From the NCBI GenBank assembly GCA_007131405.1, contig SLQR01000016.1, positions 1-50,817 of the forward strand: a DNA stretch of 50,817 nt, given 5' to 3'. The position numbers were made by a program, and so were the translations under genes. The stretch comes from Candidatus Izemoplasma sp. (GTDB lineage Bacteria; Bacillota_I; Bacilli_A; Izemoplasmatales; Izemoplasmataceae). Below the pieces are notes generated by a model, which saw nothing but the letters and a program-made list of their open reading frames with translations, ran no database searches and was not told where the DNA came from. Positions 37,487-46,206 of this stretch are shown here, one piece after another. How positions within the stretch are numbered: the first letter of the stretch is position 1; every line of letters starts with the position of its first letter.

Positions 37487-37735
37487 TAATGCTTTCATTG
37501 TTTTATAAATCGAGATGTTGGTTTGTTTTTCAAACGCTTGATCAATGCGCTTTTCTTCCGACATATTATTAATAACACGTTTAAAACTTGCGTATGACTT
37601 TTTTAAATCCGCTTGATCAATTTGCTTCGGGTTTTCTTTATAGCGTTCAAGATCACTTAAAAAACTGACAAGAAGAATAATTTCTTCGATTGTGTATTGT
37701 TCGTAATCAATTGGGTAATCCATCTTAATCACCAA
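37484..37735 (-). CDS. UPF0223 family protein
   Basis: YPIDYEQYTIEEIILLVSFLSDLERYKE...FEKQTNISIYKTMKAL resembles the UPF0223 (YktA) pattern. Confidence 0.7.
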   Translation of the reverse strand: MVIKMDYPIDYEQYTIEEIILLVSFLSDLERYKENPKQIDQADLKKSYASFKRVINNMSEEKRIDQAFEKQTNISIYKTMKAL

Positions 37736-38858
37736 AACTGATGCCTATCGCTTTAGCGGATTGAACCATTTGGCCATTCGGGTCAACGTATTTCGCCCCA
37801 CCATGGCTTGTTTCACCCATTGAACCAGAGCCAACAACCTCTTCTAAGTTGACAGCTTCAACATTACGTCCACGGTAACGTACCATTTGTCCCGTTCCGC
37901 CACTCATTAAGAGTTTAACCGCTTCAACACCGAAACGCAGTCCGATCATGCGGTCAAATTGGCTAGCAATTCCACCACGTTGAATGTACGCAAGATTCGT
38001 GTAGCGAATTTCATGATTGGTAATCAGTTTTTGAAGTTGACGTGTGACGATATCACCAATTCCGCCTAAGCGAATCGTGTCAGCTGAGTCCGCAACAATT
38101 TCACGAACCGTTACATCACCATCGATTGGTTTAGCCCCTTCGCTAACGACGATGATCGCAAAACTCTTTCCATAACGGTCACGTTCACGAATTTTATCCA
38201 CAACACGATTAATATCGTAAGGAATCTCAGGCAACAAAATAACATCAGCACTTCCAGCGATCCCACCTTCAAGCGCAAGCCAACCCGTGTTACGACCCAT
38301 GACCTCAACAACCATAATACGGTCATGTGAGTAGGCGGTCGTATGGATTTTATCAAGTGCATCGGTAATCGTTTCTAAGCTTGTATTGTATCCAAATGTT
38401 ACGTCTGTTGCTGGCAAGTCATTATCGATGGTTTTTGGCACGCCAATAACCGGTATTCCTTTACGGTGAAAGTCACGTGCACTCGTCAGGGTTCCATCGC
38501 CACCGACAACAATCAACGCATCAACACCTTCTTTTTTCATGTTCTCTACCGCAACATCGCTCATGTCTTTGTAGACAGTTTTTCCATCTTCTTCAACTGG
38601 ATAGTTAAAAAGATTATCCTTATTTGATGCTTTAAGAATGGTTCCGCCTTCATGCATAATCCCAGAAACGGCTTTTAAATCCAATACTTGGAAATCATTG
38701 TGGTAAAGACCAAAGTATCCACGACGATACCCAATGACTTCAAGTCCGTATGTATTAATCGCTGATTTTGTAATTCCATTAATGACAGCGTTTAGACCAC
38801 TACAGTCTCCACCGCCCGTAATAATTCCAATTTTTTTAATTTTTTTCATCGTTTTCAC
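37725..38858 (-). CDS. pfkA: 6-phosphofructokinase
   Basis: IGIITGGGDCSGLNAVINGI; IVVGGDGTLTSAR; GVPKTIDNDLPATDVTFGYNT; EVMGRNTGWLALEGG; QRGG. Confidence 0.95.
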   Translation of the reverse strand: MKTMKKIKKIGIITGGGDCSGLNAVINGITKSAINTYGLEVIGYRRGYFGLYHNDFQVLDLKAVSGIMHEGGTILKASNKDNLFNYPVEEDGKTVYKDMSDVAVENMKKEGVDALIVVGGDGTLTSARDFHRKGIPVIGVPKTIDNDLPATDVTFGYNTSLETITDALDKIHTTAYSHDRIMVVEVMGRNTGWLALEGGIAGSADVILLPEIPYDINRVVDKIRERDRYGKSFAIIVVSEGAKPIDGDVTVREIVADSADTIRLGGIGDIVTRQLQKLITNHEIRYTNLAYIQRGGIASQFDRMIGLRFGVEAVKLLMSGGTGQMVRYRGRNVEAVNLEEVVGSGSMGETSHGGAKYVDPNGQMVQSAKAIGISFGD

Positions 38859-38887
38859 TACTCCTTTTATTCTCTAATATTATACTC

Positions 38888-38936
38888 TTTTACCTGTTGA
38901 CATACAATAGGAATACCCTATGTGAAAACGCTTTTT
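38888..38936 (-). promoter_or_regulatory. pfkA promoter with upstream cre-like element
   Basis: Minus strand TTGTAT-17 nt-TATAAT; cre-like AAAAAGCGTTTTCA at 38923-38936 upstream of -35. Confidence 0.6.
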
Positions 38937-39027
38937 ATTGAGAATAAACATATTATACCCCAAAATATGATACAATTAATAGGGTTATAAAAAATGTAAT
39001 CCCCTATCGAAAACGCGATTGATTTGA

Positions 39028-39033
39028 TATAAT
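39028..39033 (+). promoter_or_regulatory. Extended -10 promoter element upstream of def
   Basis: TGATATAAT; no good -35. Confidence 0.5.
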
Positions 39034-39053
39034 ATTATTGAGGTGAAATCCAT

Positions 39054-39650
39054 ATGATTACAATGAAAAACATCCTTCGAGAAGGCCACCCAACATTAAA
39101 TAAACGGGCTAAAGTCGTTGACCTTCCATTAAGTGATGATGTCAAAGAAACTTTACGCGAAATGCGCCAATTCCTTATTAATTCACAAGATGCTGAAATC
39201 GCCGAAAAATATAGTCTTCGACCTGGTGTTGGTCTTGCTGCACCACAAATAAATATCCCCGTTCGGATGCTGGCCATCTACACAGAAGATGAAGATTACG
39301 AAGAACATCACGACTACCTTATGGTAAACCCACGGATTGTTAGCCATAGTGAAGCTCAAACATACATGCCTGGTGGTGAAGGTTGCTTAAGCATTGACCG
39401 TGAAGTTGAAGGCATCGTTTCGCGTCATAAAAAAGTAACCGTTAAAACCCACTTATATGACACAGAAACAGATACATTAACCGAAACAACCTTAAGACTC
39501 AAGGGCTTTGTTGGCATTGTTTTCCAACATGAACTTGACCATCTAAATGGCATTTTATTCACAGAAAAAGTTAAGGAATCTCTTGAAGGGGTTTTCCCCG
39601 TTCAATTTAAAACCATAAACCAAGAAGAAACCAAGGAGGAAAATGCATGA
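39054..39650 (+). CDS. def: Peptide deformylase
   Basis: [52 protein letters not shown]. Confidence 0.97.
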   Translation: MITMKNILREGHPTLNKRAKVVDLPLSDDVKETLREMRQFLINSQDAEIAEKYSLRPGVGLAAPQINIPVRMLAIYTEDEDYEEHHDYLMVNPRIVSHSEAQTYMPGGEGCLSIDREVEGIVSRHKKVTVKTHLYDTETDTLTETTLRLKGFVGIVFQHELDHLNGILFTEKVKESLEGVFPVQFKTINQEETKEENA

Positions 39651-40297
39651 AATTATTTATTGATACAGCCAATGTTGACCACATTAAAGAAATCGCATCA
39701 CTCGGTATTATTTGTGGTGTGACCACCAACCCAACACTCATTGCGAAAGAGGGGCGTGATTTTGAAGAAGTATTAAACGAAATTACAAACATCGTTGACG
39801 GACCAATTAGTGGTGAAGTTATTAGCTTAGAAGCCGACAAAATGATTGAAGAAGGTCGCAAAATTGCGAAACTCCATAAAAACATGGTGGTTAAGATTCC
39901 AATGACCGCTGAAGGACTAAAAGCCGTCAAAGCATTATCAGAAGAAGGCATCAAGACCAACGTAACACTTATTTTCAGTGTAAACCAAGCACTCTTTGCA
40001 GCGCTAGCTGGTGCAACGTATGTTAGCCCATTTATCGGTCGCTTAGACGATACACTCGCTGAAGGTATTCAAGTGATCGAACAAATTCGTGATATTTTTG
40101 ATATTTACGGACTTGACACAGAAATTATTAGTGCTTCAATTAGAAGCCCGCAACATCTCCGTGATTCAGCACTTGCTGGTGCGCATGTTGCAACCGTACC
40201 TTACGATGTTTTCATTAAATCTATGAAACATCCCCTTACTGACAATGGAATCAAAGCATTCCTTGCAGATTGGGAAAAAACATTTGGGAAAAAATAA
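39647..40297 (+). CDS. tal: Transaldolase / fructose-6-phosphate aldolase family
   Basis: [64 protein letters not shown]. Confidence 0.96.
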   Translation: MKLFIDTANVDHIKEIASLGIICGVTTNPTLIAKEGRDFEEVLNEITNIVDGPISGEVISLEADKMIEEGRKIAKLHKNMVVKIPMTAEGLKAVKALSEEGIKTNVTLIFSVNQALFAALAGATYVSPFIGRLDDTLAEGIQVIEQIRDIFDIYGLDTEIISASIRSPQHLRDSALAGAHVATVPYDVFIKSMKHPLTDNGIKAFLADWEKTFGKK

Positions 40298-40300
40298 CAC

Positions 40301-40328
40301 AAAAAACGCATCACTGATGCGTTTTTTT
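40301..40328 (+). terminator. Terminator after tal
   Basis: AAAAAACGCATC-act-GATGCGTTTTTT. Confidence 0.88.
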
Positions 40329-40341
40329 ACAGGAGGTAACC

Positions 40342-40821
40342 ATGGCATTTTACACGTACGAAGCCAATGACATTCAAGGCAACTCCCTAAGCATGGAAAA
40401 ATACAAAGGCAATGTTGTCCTGATCGTGAATACCGCCACAAAATGTGGCTTTGCAGGTCAATTCAAGGCACTTGAAGCCATTCATCAAGACTACAAAAAA
40501 CAAGGCGTTGAAGTTCTTGGTTTTCCTTGCAACCAGTTCAACCATCAAGAGCCTGGTGATGCCGATGAAATTGTGCAAACATGCACCATCAACTTTGGCG
40601 TCACATTTCCTTTATTCGATAAAATCGACGTGAACGGAAATAGTGCTCACCCTCTTTATAAGTGGCTTGTCAAACAAAAATCTGGTGTGTTATCAAGGAA
40701 GATTAAGTGGAACTTTACAAAGTTTCTGATTGATCAAGAAGGAAACGTTGTGAAACGATTTGCACCCAACACAAAACCCGATAAGATTCGCCCCCATATT
40801 GATGCCTTATTAGACACATAA
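40342..40821 (+). CDS. Glutathione/thiol peroxidase family (Cys-type)
   Basis: VVLIVNTATKCGFAGQFKALEAIHQDYKKQGVEVLGFPCNQFNHQEPG; KWNFTKFLID. Confidence 0.94.
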   Translation: MAFYTYEANDIQGNSLSMEKYKGNVVLIVNTATKCGFAGQFKALEAIHQDYKKQGVEVLGFPCNQFNHQEPGDADEIVQTCTINFGVTFPLFDKIDVNGNSAHPLYKWLVKQKSGVLSRKIKWNFTKFLIDQEGNVVKRFAPNTKPDKIRPHIDALLDT

Positions 40822-40853
40822 AAAAAAGCGTAAGATTAAATCTTACGCTTTTT
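40820..40853. terminator. Bidirectional terminator between gpx and the opp operon
   Basis: AAAAAGCGTAAGATT-aa-AATCTTACGCTTTTT. Confidence 0.92.
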
Positions 40854-40860
40854 GTTTGCT

Positions 40861-41226
40861 TTAAGCGATTGACGCATACCCATAATAAAATGCAATGGCT
40901 AGAAAAACAACACTAATAAGTAATGCTCCTATACCAAAGAGTGCTACCGAATCGCTGTTTTCACGGCGTTCTTTCTGGTATTCGTAGTAATCGCCAAATT
41001 TTTGTCTATGTCTTGTAAAGATGTTTTTAACGGTATACCCCATGCTAATAAAGATTGTTGAAGCATTCGTTAAAGTAATTAAACTTATAAAGAACATCGG
41101 TAGTCCAACATAGAAGAAGGCTTCTGATACGGCTCGCATACTTGTGTAGTCATTGTCATAGACAAAGAACATAATCGATGCAACGATCAAAACGCTCACA
41201 ACCAATGTGACGATAAATCGCACCAT
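40861..41226 (-). CDS. Small membrane protein, DUF3899-like, last gene of opp cluster
   Basis: Hydrophobic helices with central FTRHRQKFGDYYEYQKERRE; begins 6 nt after oppF stop. Confidence 0.6.
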   Translation of the reverse strand: MVRFIVTLVVSVLIVASIMFFVYDNDYTSMRAVSEAFFYVGLPMFFISLITLTNASTIFISMGYTVKNIFTRHRQKFGDYYEYQKERRENSDSVALFGIGALLISVVFLAIAFYYGYASIA

Positions 41227-41231
41227 GGTTA

Positions 41232-42650
41232 TTATTTAAGTTCTTTCTTAATCTGCTTCAGCTCTTCTTGATTACAGTAAACAAAATGTCCTTTTTTTAC
41301 TTCATTAAGTTCCGGACCATCTTCTTTATAGTTATGAGATGAAGGATCATATTTGATACGCTGACGCCCTTCTTCGTAGTGTGGGTCAGGCATCGGTACC
41401 GCTGATAATAGTGAACGTGTATATGGATGCATTGGATTCTTAAACAACTCATCTTTCGGTGCAAGCTCCACGAGCTTACCGAAATACATAACACCAATAC
41501 GATCACTAAAGTATTTAACTACAGATAAGTCATGAGCGATGAACATAATGGTAATACCAAGTTCCTCACGTAAATCATTTAGTAAGTTAATAACTTGAGC
41601 TTGAATTGACACATCAAGTGCACTAATTGGCTCATCAGCAATGATAAACTCTGGCGATACGATTAACGCGCGGGCAATCCCGATACGTTGACGTTGCCCA
41701 CCACTAAATTCATGAGGATAACGACTCGCATGTTCAGGCAATAGTCCAACCGTTTCAAGCACTTTGTTTACTTTTTTAACAATAACATCGTTGCGGCGCT
41801 CACCAGCAATACGAAGACCTTCAGCAATAATCTCTTTAACCGTCATACGTGGGTTAAGTGAGGCGATTGGATCTTGGAAGATCATCTGAACATTTTTCAT
41901 TAGTTCAGCATCAGGTTTCGCAGTTTGACGTAAACGTTTAGCGATTTCTGTTTTGTATTGTGCAATTTTTTCTTCGCGGTTTTTTTGAATTTTAGCAATA
42001 GGCTCTTTGTACTCTTGCTGAAGTTTTTGAATCTCTTGTTTTTCGCGTTCTTTTTGTTCAGATGATTTTTGTGATTGTAATTTTTTTACGCGTTCTTCAT
42101 CTTTTTTGTATGCATCAAGAGCTTTTTCAATGTTTTTATCCGCTTTATCGATTTCAACTTGATGTTCTTTTTGAAGTTTTTCGATAAGCGCTTCACGTCC
42201 AGTACTACGTAATTCAGCTTTTTGCTTTTTAAATTGTCTTTGAAGCTCACGTTTTGCAACCTTTGCTTCGTAGATTTCCTTTTTCCCTTTCGGTTTTTCA
42301 GAAATCTCATTAATTTTGTCTTGCATTTCAAGTTTAAGTTCATTAATTTCAACTTTAGCTGCATGTTTTGTCGCTTTGATTTGTTGTTTGAGTCCCATAT
42401 CTCCAGCAGAGATTCGTTTCCCCATAAAGTAAACTTCGCCGTCTGTTGGATCGTATAACTTGATGATTGTACGTCCAGTCGTGGTTTTTCCACATCCAGA
42501 CTCTCCAACTAAACTGAATACTTCACCTTTATAGATATCAAAGCTAATGTCATCAACTGCTTTAACGACAAGTTTATTTTTTCCATAACCACTTTTAAAG
42601 TACTGTTTTAAGTTTCTTACACTTAATACTGGCGTCTCAGTGTTGGCCAT
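41232..42650 (-). CDS. oppF: Oligopeptide ABC transporter ATP-binding protein with coiled-coil insertion
   Basis: Walker A GESGCGKTT, Q-loop VQMIFQDPIASLNPRM, signature FSGGQRQRIGIARAL, Walker B FIIADEPISALD; insertion residues about 92-240. Confidence 0.95.
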   Translation of the reverse strand: MANTETPVLSVRNLKQYFKSGYGKNKLVVKAVDDISFDIYKGEVFSLVGESGCGKTTTGRTIIKLYDPTDGEVYFMGKRISAGDMGLKQQIKATKHAAKVEINELKLEMQDKINEISEKPKGKKEIYEAKVAKRELQRQFKKQKAELRSTGREALIEKLQKEHQVEIDKADKNIEKALDAYKKDEERVKKLQSQKSSEQKEREKQEIQKLQQEYKEPIAKIQKNREEKIAQYKTEIAKRLRQTAKPDAELMKNVQMIFQDPIASLNPRMTVKEIIAEGLRIAGERRNDVIVKKVNKVLETVGLLPEHASRYPHEFSGGQRQRIGIARALIVSPEFIIADEPISALDVSIQAQVINLLNDLREELGITIMFIAHDLSVVKYFSDRIGVMYFGKLVELAPKDELFKNPMHPYTRSLLSAVPMPDPHYEEGRQRIKYDPSSHNYKEDGPELNEVKKGHFVYCNQEELKQIKKELK

Positions 42651-44281
42651 CAGTTACTCACCTCTTTCGCAGCTTTTTCCCTTTTGGTCATACGCTCAAT
42701 TCTTCCTTTAACAATATCCGGAAGATCAACTTTTGGTGCGTCTTTATGTAAGAGCCATGTCGCTGCATAGTGATCCTCAGTAATTTTGAAGAATGGTGGT
42801 TGTTTCTCAAAATCAATCTTCATCGCGTATGGGTTACGGTCTGCAAAGGCATCCCCTTTAGGTGGATAAAGCATGTTTGGTGGGGTTCCTGGAATTGCAA
42901 ACAGACGTTCCGTAGACTCAAGGTCAGGCATGGATGATAACAATGCCCATGTGTATGGATGTTGCGGTTTGTAGAAAATGTCAATAGATGTACCAATTTC
43001 AACAATTTTACCCGCATACATGACGCCTACACGGTCAGCCATGTTCGCCACAACTCCAAGGTCATGGGTAATAAAGATAACGGATAAGTTACGTTCTTCT
43101 TTTAATTTCTTGATTAACTCAAGAATTTGAGACTGAATCGTAACGTCAAGCGCTGTTGTTGGCTCATCACAAATAAGTAAGTCAGGGTTCGCAGTTAACG
43201 CAATCGCGATAACGATACGTTGACGCATCCCGCCTGAGAATTGGAATGGGTATTGTTTAAGACGTTTCTTAGGCTCTGGAATTCCAACTTCATCCATAAC
43301 CGTTACCGCACGTTCTACAGCTTCACGTTTGGTAACTTTTTTGAAACGACGCAGGTCTTCTTGTAAGCGATCAATTTCTTGACGCACTTCTTTACGAACT
43401 TTTTTGTATTCCGATTGATTGCTTTTGTCTGCGTTGTTTAGTTTCTCTTTAGCTTTTGCAGTCGCTTCTTTTGTTTCTAATTTTTTGTCTGCCCATTCTT
43501 TTTGAATTTGCTTTTTCGCACCCGGTTTTTCTTTTTTAAACTTTTTCTTCGCAACCTTAAGGTGTGAAGTCAGTTTATCCATTTTTTCCGCATGCTCTTT
43601 TTTAAGTTTAGGAATTTCGGTCTCAGCGGCCTTTAGAAGTTTTTGACCTTCTTTTTTCAGCTTGTCAATCTCTAAGTTATGTGACTCTTTAACTTTATCG
43701 ATTTCCTCTACAGTTGCACCTTCACTGCGAATGAACTCAAGTGACTTTTCTAAATCTTTTTCAAGTTTAGCAATTTCGGTTTTATTACCATCCTTGAATT
43801 TGCGCATTAATTCTTTATAACGAATTTTTTCATCGCTAATACTCATTTTCGTGTTCAGAACATCCATACGCAAATCATGGACGAGTTTTCTGTAACGGTT
43901 TTTCATACGATGTCCGTTGATAAGCATACCTTCAGTAATCTGCTTACCAATACGCATAATTGGATTTAAACTTGACATAGGATCCTGGAAAATCATTCCG
44001 ATTTTATCCCCACGGATTTTATGGAAGTCCTCCTCATGAATTTTTGTCAAATCTTGACCTTCATACATGATACGTCCGCTGTCAATGATCCCATTTCCAG
44101 CAAGAATACCCATGATGGTACGACTCGTAACCGATTTCCCGGAACCAGACTCACCAACAATTGCAAGTGTCTCACCTTCATATAATTCAAAACTTACATC
44201 ACGCACCGCACGTACTAAACCTTGTGTTGTACGGAAAGATACGGATAAGTTTTCAACGGTTAATTTTGTTTTCTTAGCCAT
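42650..44281 (-). CDS. oppD: Oligopeptide ABC transporter ATP-binding protein with coiled-coil insertion
   Basis: Walker A GESGSGKSV, Q-loop IGMIFQDPMSSLNPIM, signature FSGGMRQRIVIAIAL, Walker B LLICDEPTTALD; insertion residues about 127-318. Confidence 0.95.
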   Translation of the reverse strand: MAKKTKLTVENLSVSFRTTQGLVRAVRDVSFELYEGETLAIVGESGSGKSVTSRTIMGILAGNGIIDSGRIMYEGQDLTKIHEEDFHKIRGDKIGMIFQDPMSSLNPIMRIGKQITEGMLINGHRMKNRYRKLVHDLRMDVLNTKMSISDEKIRYKELMRKFKDGNKTEIAKLEKDLEKSLEFIRSEGATVEEIDKVKESHNLEIDKLKKEGQKLLKAAETEIPKLKKEHAEKMDKLTSHLKVAKKKFKKEKPGAKKQIQKEWADKKLETKEATAKAKEKLNNADKSNQSEYKKVRKEVRQEIDRLQEDLRRFKKVTKREAVERAVTVMDEVGIPEPKKRLKQYPFQFSGGMRQRIVIAIALTANPDLLICDEPTTALDVTIQSQILELIKKLKEERNLSVIFITHDLGVVANMADRVGVMYAGKIVEIGTSIDIFYKPQHPYTWALLSSMPDLESTERLFAIPGTPPNMLYPPKGDAFADRNPYAMKIDFEKQPPFFKITEDHYAATWLLHKDAPKVDLPDIVKGRIERMTKREKAAKEVSN

Positions 44282-46206
44282 TATTCAGACCCCCTTAACG
44301 ATGGATTAAATGCATCTCTTAAGGCGTTACCGAACATGTTAAACGTAATCATCAAGATTGAAATGATAATTGCCGGATAGAGTGTAAGGTAAGGTCTTGT
44401 CATCATTTCAGTACGTCCATCAGACAATAGTACCCCTACAGATACTCCAGATAGTTCAATGCCTAAAACTCTAAATGATTGTCCATGTCCAATACCAAAG
44501 CCAAGATAAGATAATGCAGCTTCAGTAAACATAACCATAGGAATCATTAGAACTGATGCAGTGATAATTGTACCAATACCATTTGGTAAGATATGGCGGA
44601 AAATAAGTCGTGAATCTTTCGCACCCAAGGTACGTGATGCAAGGACATACTCTCGACCTTTGTAACGATAGAATTGAGTACGTGTAACACTCGATACTCC
44701 GATCCATCCTGAAACAATTAAAACGAGAATCAGCGTAAGTGCACCCGGCCCAATAAGCGCCATAAAAATACTTAATGTAACCAGCCATGGAATTCGGCTA
44801 ATAACTTCTGAGAAACGTTCCATCAGTAAGTCTACTTTTCCTCCGTAATACCCAGAGATGGAACCATATATAATACCAACAGTAATGTTAATAAACGAAA
44901 CAATAATACCAATAGTTAATGATGTTCTAAGTCCTACCCAAGTAAGCGCAAATAGGTCACGTCCACCTTGAGTGGTTCCAAAGAAGAAGTATGGAATTGA
45001 TGAATACCCACGCGAAATCATAAAGTCTTGGTAAAGTGAATACGAATAATGCTGTGATCCACCTGGTCCAATAACAATTTCTGTTCGTCCAACAACGCGT
45101 GTCACTGAACATCCTTCAGCAAATACCCAAGGGTTTTCAGCGGTTGGTGCTACGCTCATGTCACCTTCAACAAGTCCGCATTTATCTTGATTTTCTTCAA
45201 TGAGTGCGTAGAAACGTTCTGCTGAGAATGCTGACTCATAACGCTCACCAAAGGCAGCGCGATAAGGATCCCATTTAAAGGAAGCAAATAGCAACTCACC
45301 ATTTATACGTGAACGGCGTCCATTTCCTTCAGTAACGGTATAACTATGTAATGAAAATCCTTGATCATGACGAATAACATCGTCTGAACTCGTATCATCA
45401 ACGGTTACACTTAAGAAGTGTACCCATCCATTCGATAAATCCGAGTTTAATTGCAAATAGACATAAGATTCTATAACATCTTCATGAAGAAACATTGGAT
45501 GAAAAACTTCAAACTCTTCCGTTCCAACTTCATCCATTGTTCCTAGTAATTCAAATGTTAGTCCACCATCAAGTGATATCATAACATTAACAAATGTATT
45601 GTCCTCTGCAAAAATATCATCAATGGTAACTGTGACGGTTGGATCGAATTCTGGATCAAATTCAAACACTGTAGATGAACGCATCGTTAAGAATGTCGTA
45701 TTTCCTAAGGACATACGTACTTCTCCACCATAGCAACGATCATCTAAATCACTACATGGAATAGAATAGTTTTTTAATGTATCCATATCGATAAATTCAG
45801 GATCACGATTTAATGGTAATCCGAGTTCTGGATACCCTTCAATTGTCCCAATGGTTGCTCGATCTACCGTTTGATCTTCTAGATAACGGGATCCATCTAA
45901 TATGCCAAGGCGTTCAAGCAATGGCACACGTGGTGGCAAATAGGTTAGTTGAGTTTCCAAAACGTCATAGTTTTTCGTGGTTAAAATCGGTACAAAAACC
46001 GACAACAATATTAATGTAACTAAAATAAGTGTCGCCACAACGTTAACACGGTTTTTCGCAAAGCGAATCATCGCATCTTTAAAGTAACCAATCGGTTTAG
46101 TCTCAAATTTCTTGTCGTAGACTTTTTCATCACGTTGAATAAATTCAAAATCCGACTTTTTAATGTCTTTAACTTGTTCATCACTATATTCTTCGTACTT
46201 AATCAT
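44281..46206 (-). CDS. oppC: Oligopeptide ABC transporter permease with large extracytoplasmic insertion
   Basis: C-terminal permease (FFFGTTQGGRDLFALTWVGLRTSLTIGIIVSFINITVGIIYGSISGYYGG...EYVLASRTLGAKDSRLIFRHILPN); TM1 at residues about 53-76. Confidence 0.95.
   Translation of the reverse strand: MIKYEEYSDEQVKDIKKSDFEFIQRDEKVYDKKFETKPIGYFKDAMIRFAKNRVNVVATLILVTLILLSVFVPILTTKNYDVLETQLTYLPPRVPLLERLGILDGSRYLEDQTVDRATIGTIEGYPELGLPLNRDPEFIDMDTLKNYSIPCSDLDDRCYGGEVRMSLGNTTFLTMRSSTVFEFDPEFDPTVTVTIDDIFAEDNTFVNVMISLDGGLTFELLGTMDEVGTEEFEVFHPMFLHEDVIESYVYLQLNSDLSNGWVHFLSVTVDDTSSDDVIRHDQGFSLHSYTVTEGNGRRSRINGELLFASFKWDPYRAAFGERYESAFSAERFYALIEENQDKCGLVEGDMSVAPTAENPWVFAEGCSVTRVVGRTEIVIGPGGSQHYSYSLYQDFMISRGYSSIPYFFFGTTQGGRDLFALTWVGLRTSLTIGIIVSFINITVGIIYGSISGYYGGKVDLLMERFSEVISRIPWLVTLSIFMALIGPGALTLILVLIVSGWIGVSSVTRTQFYRYKGREYVLASRTLGAKDSRLIFRHILPNGIGTIITASVLMIPMVMFTEAALSYLGFGIGHGQSFRVLGIELSGVSVGVLLSDGRTEMMTRPYLTLYPAIIISILMITFNMFGNALRDAFNPSLRGSE

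Noticed and set aside
42086-42508. 140-aa alternative-frame ORF within oppF
   Set aside because: Frame-shifted reading of the Lys/Glu-rich insertion; low complexity codons create long spurious ORFs.
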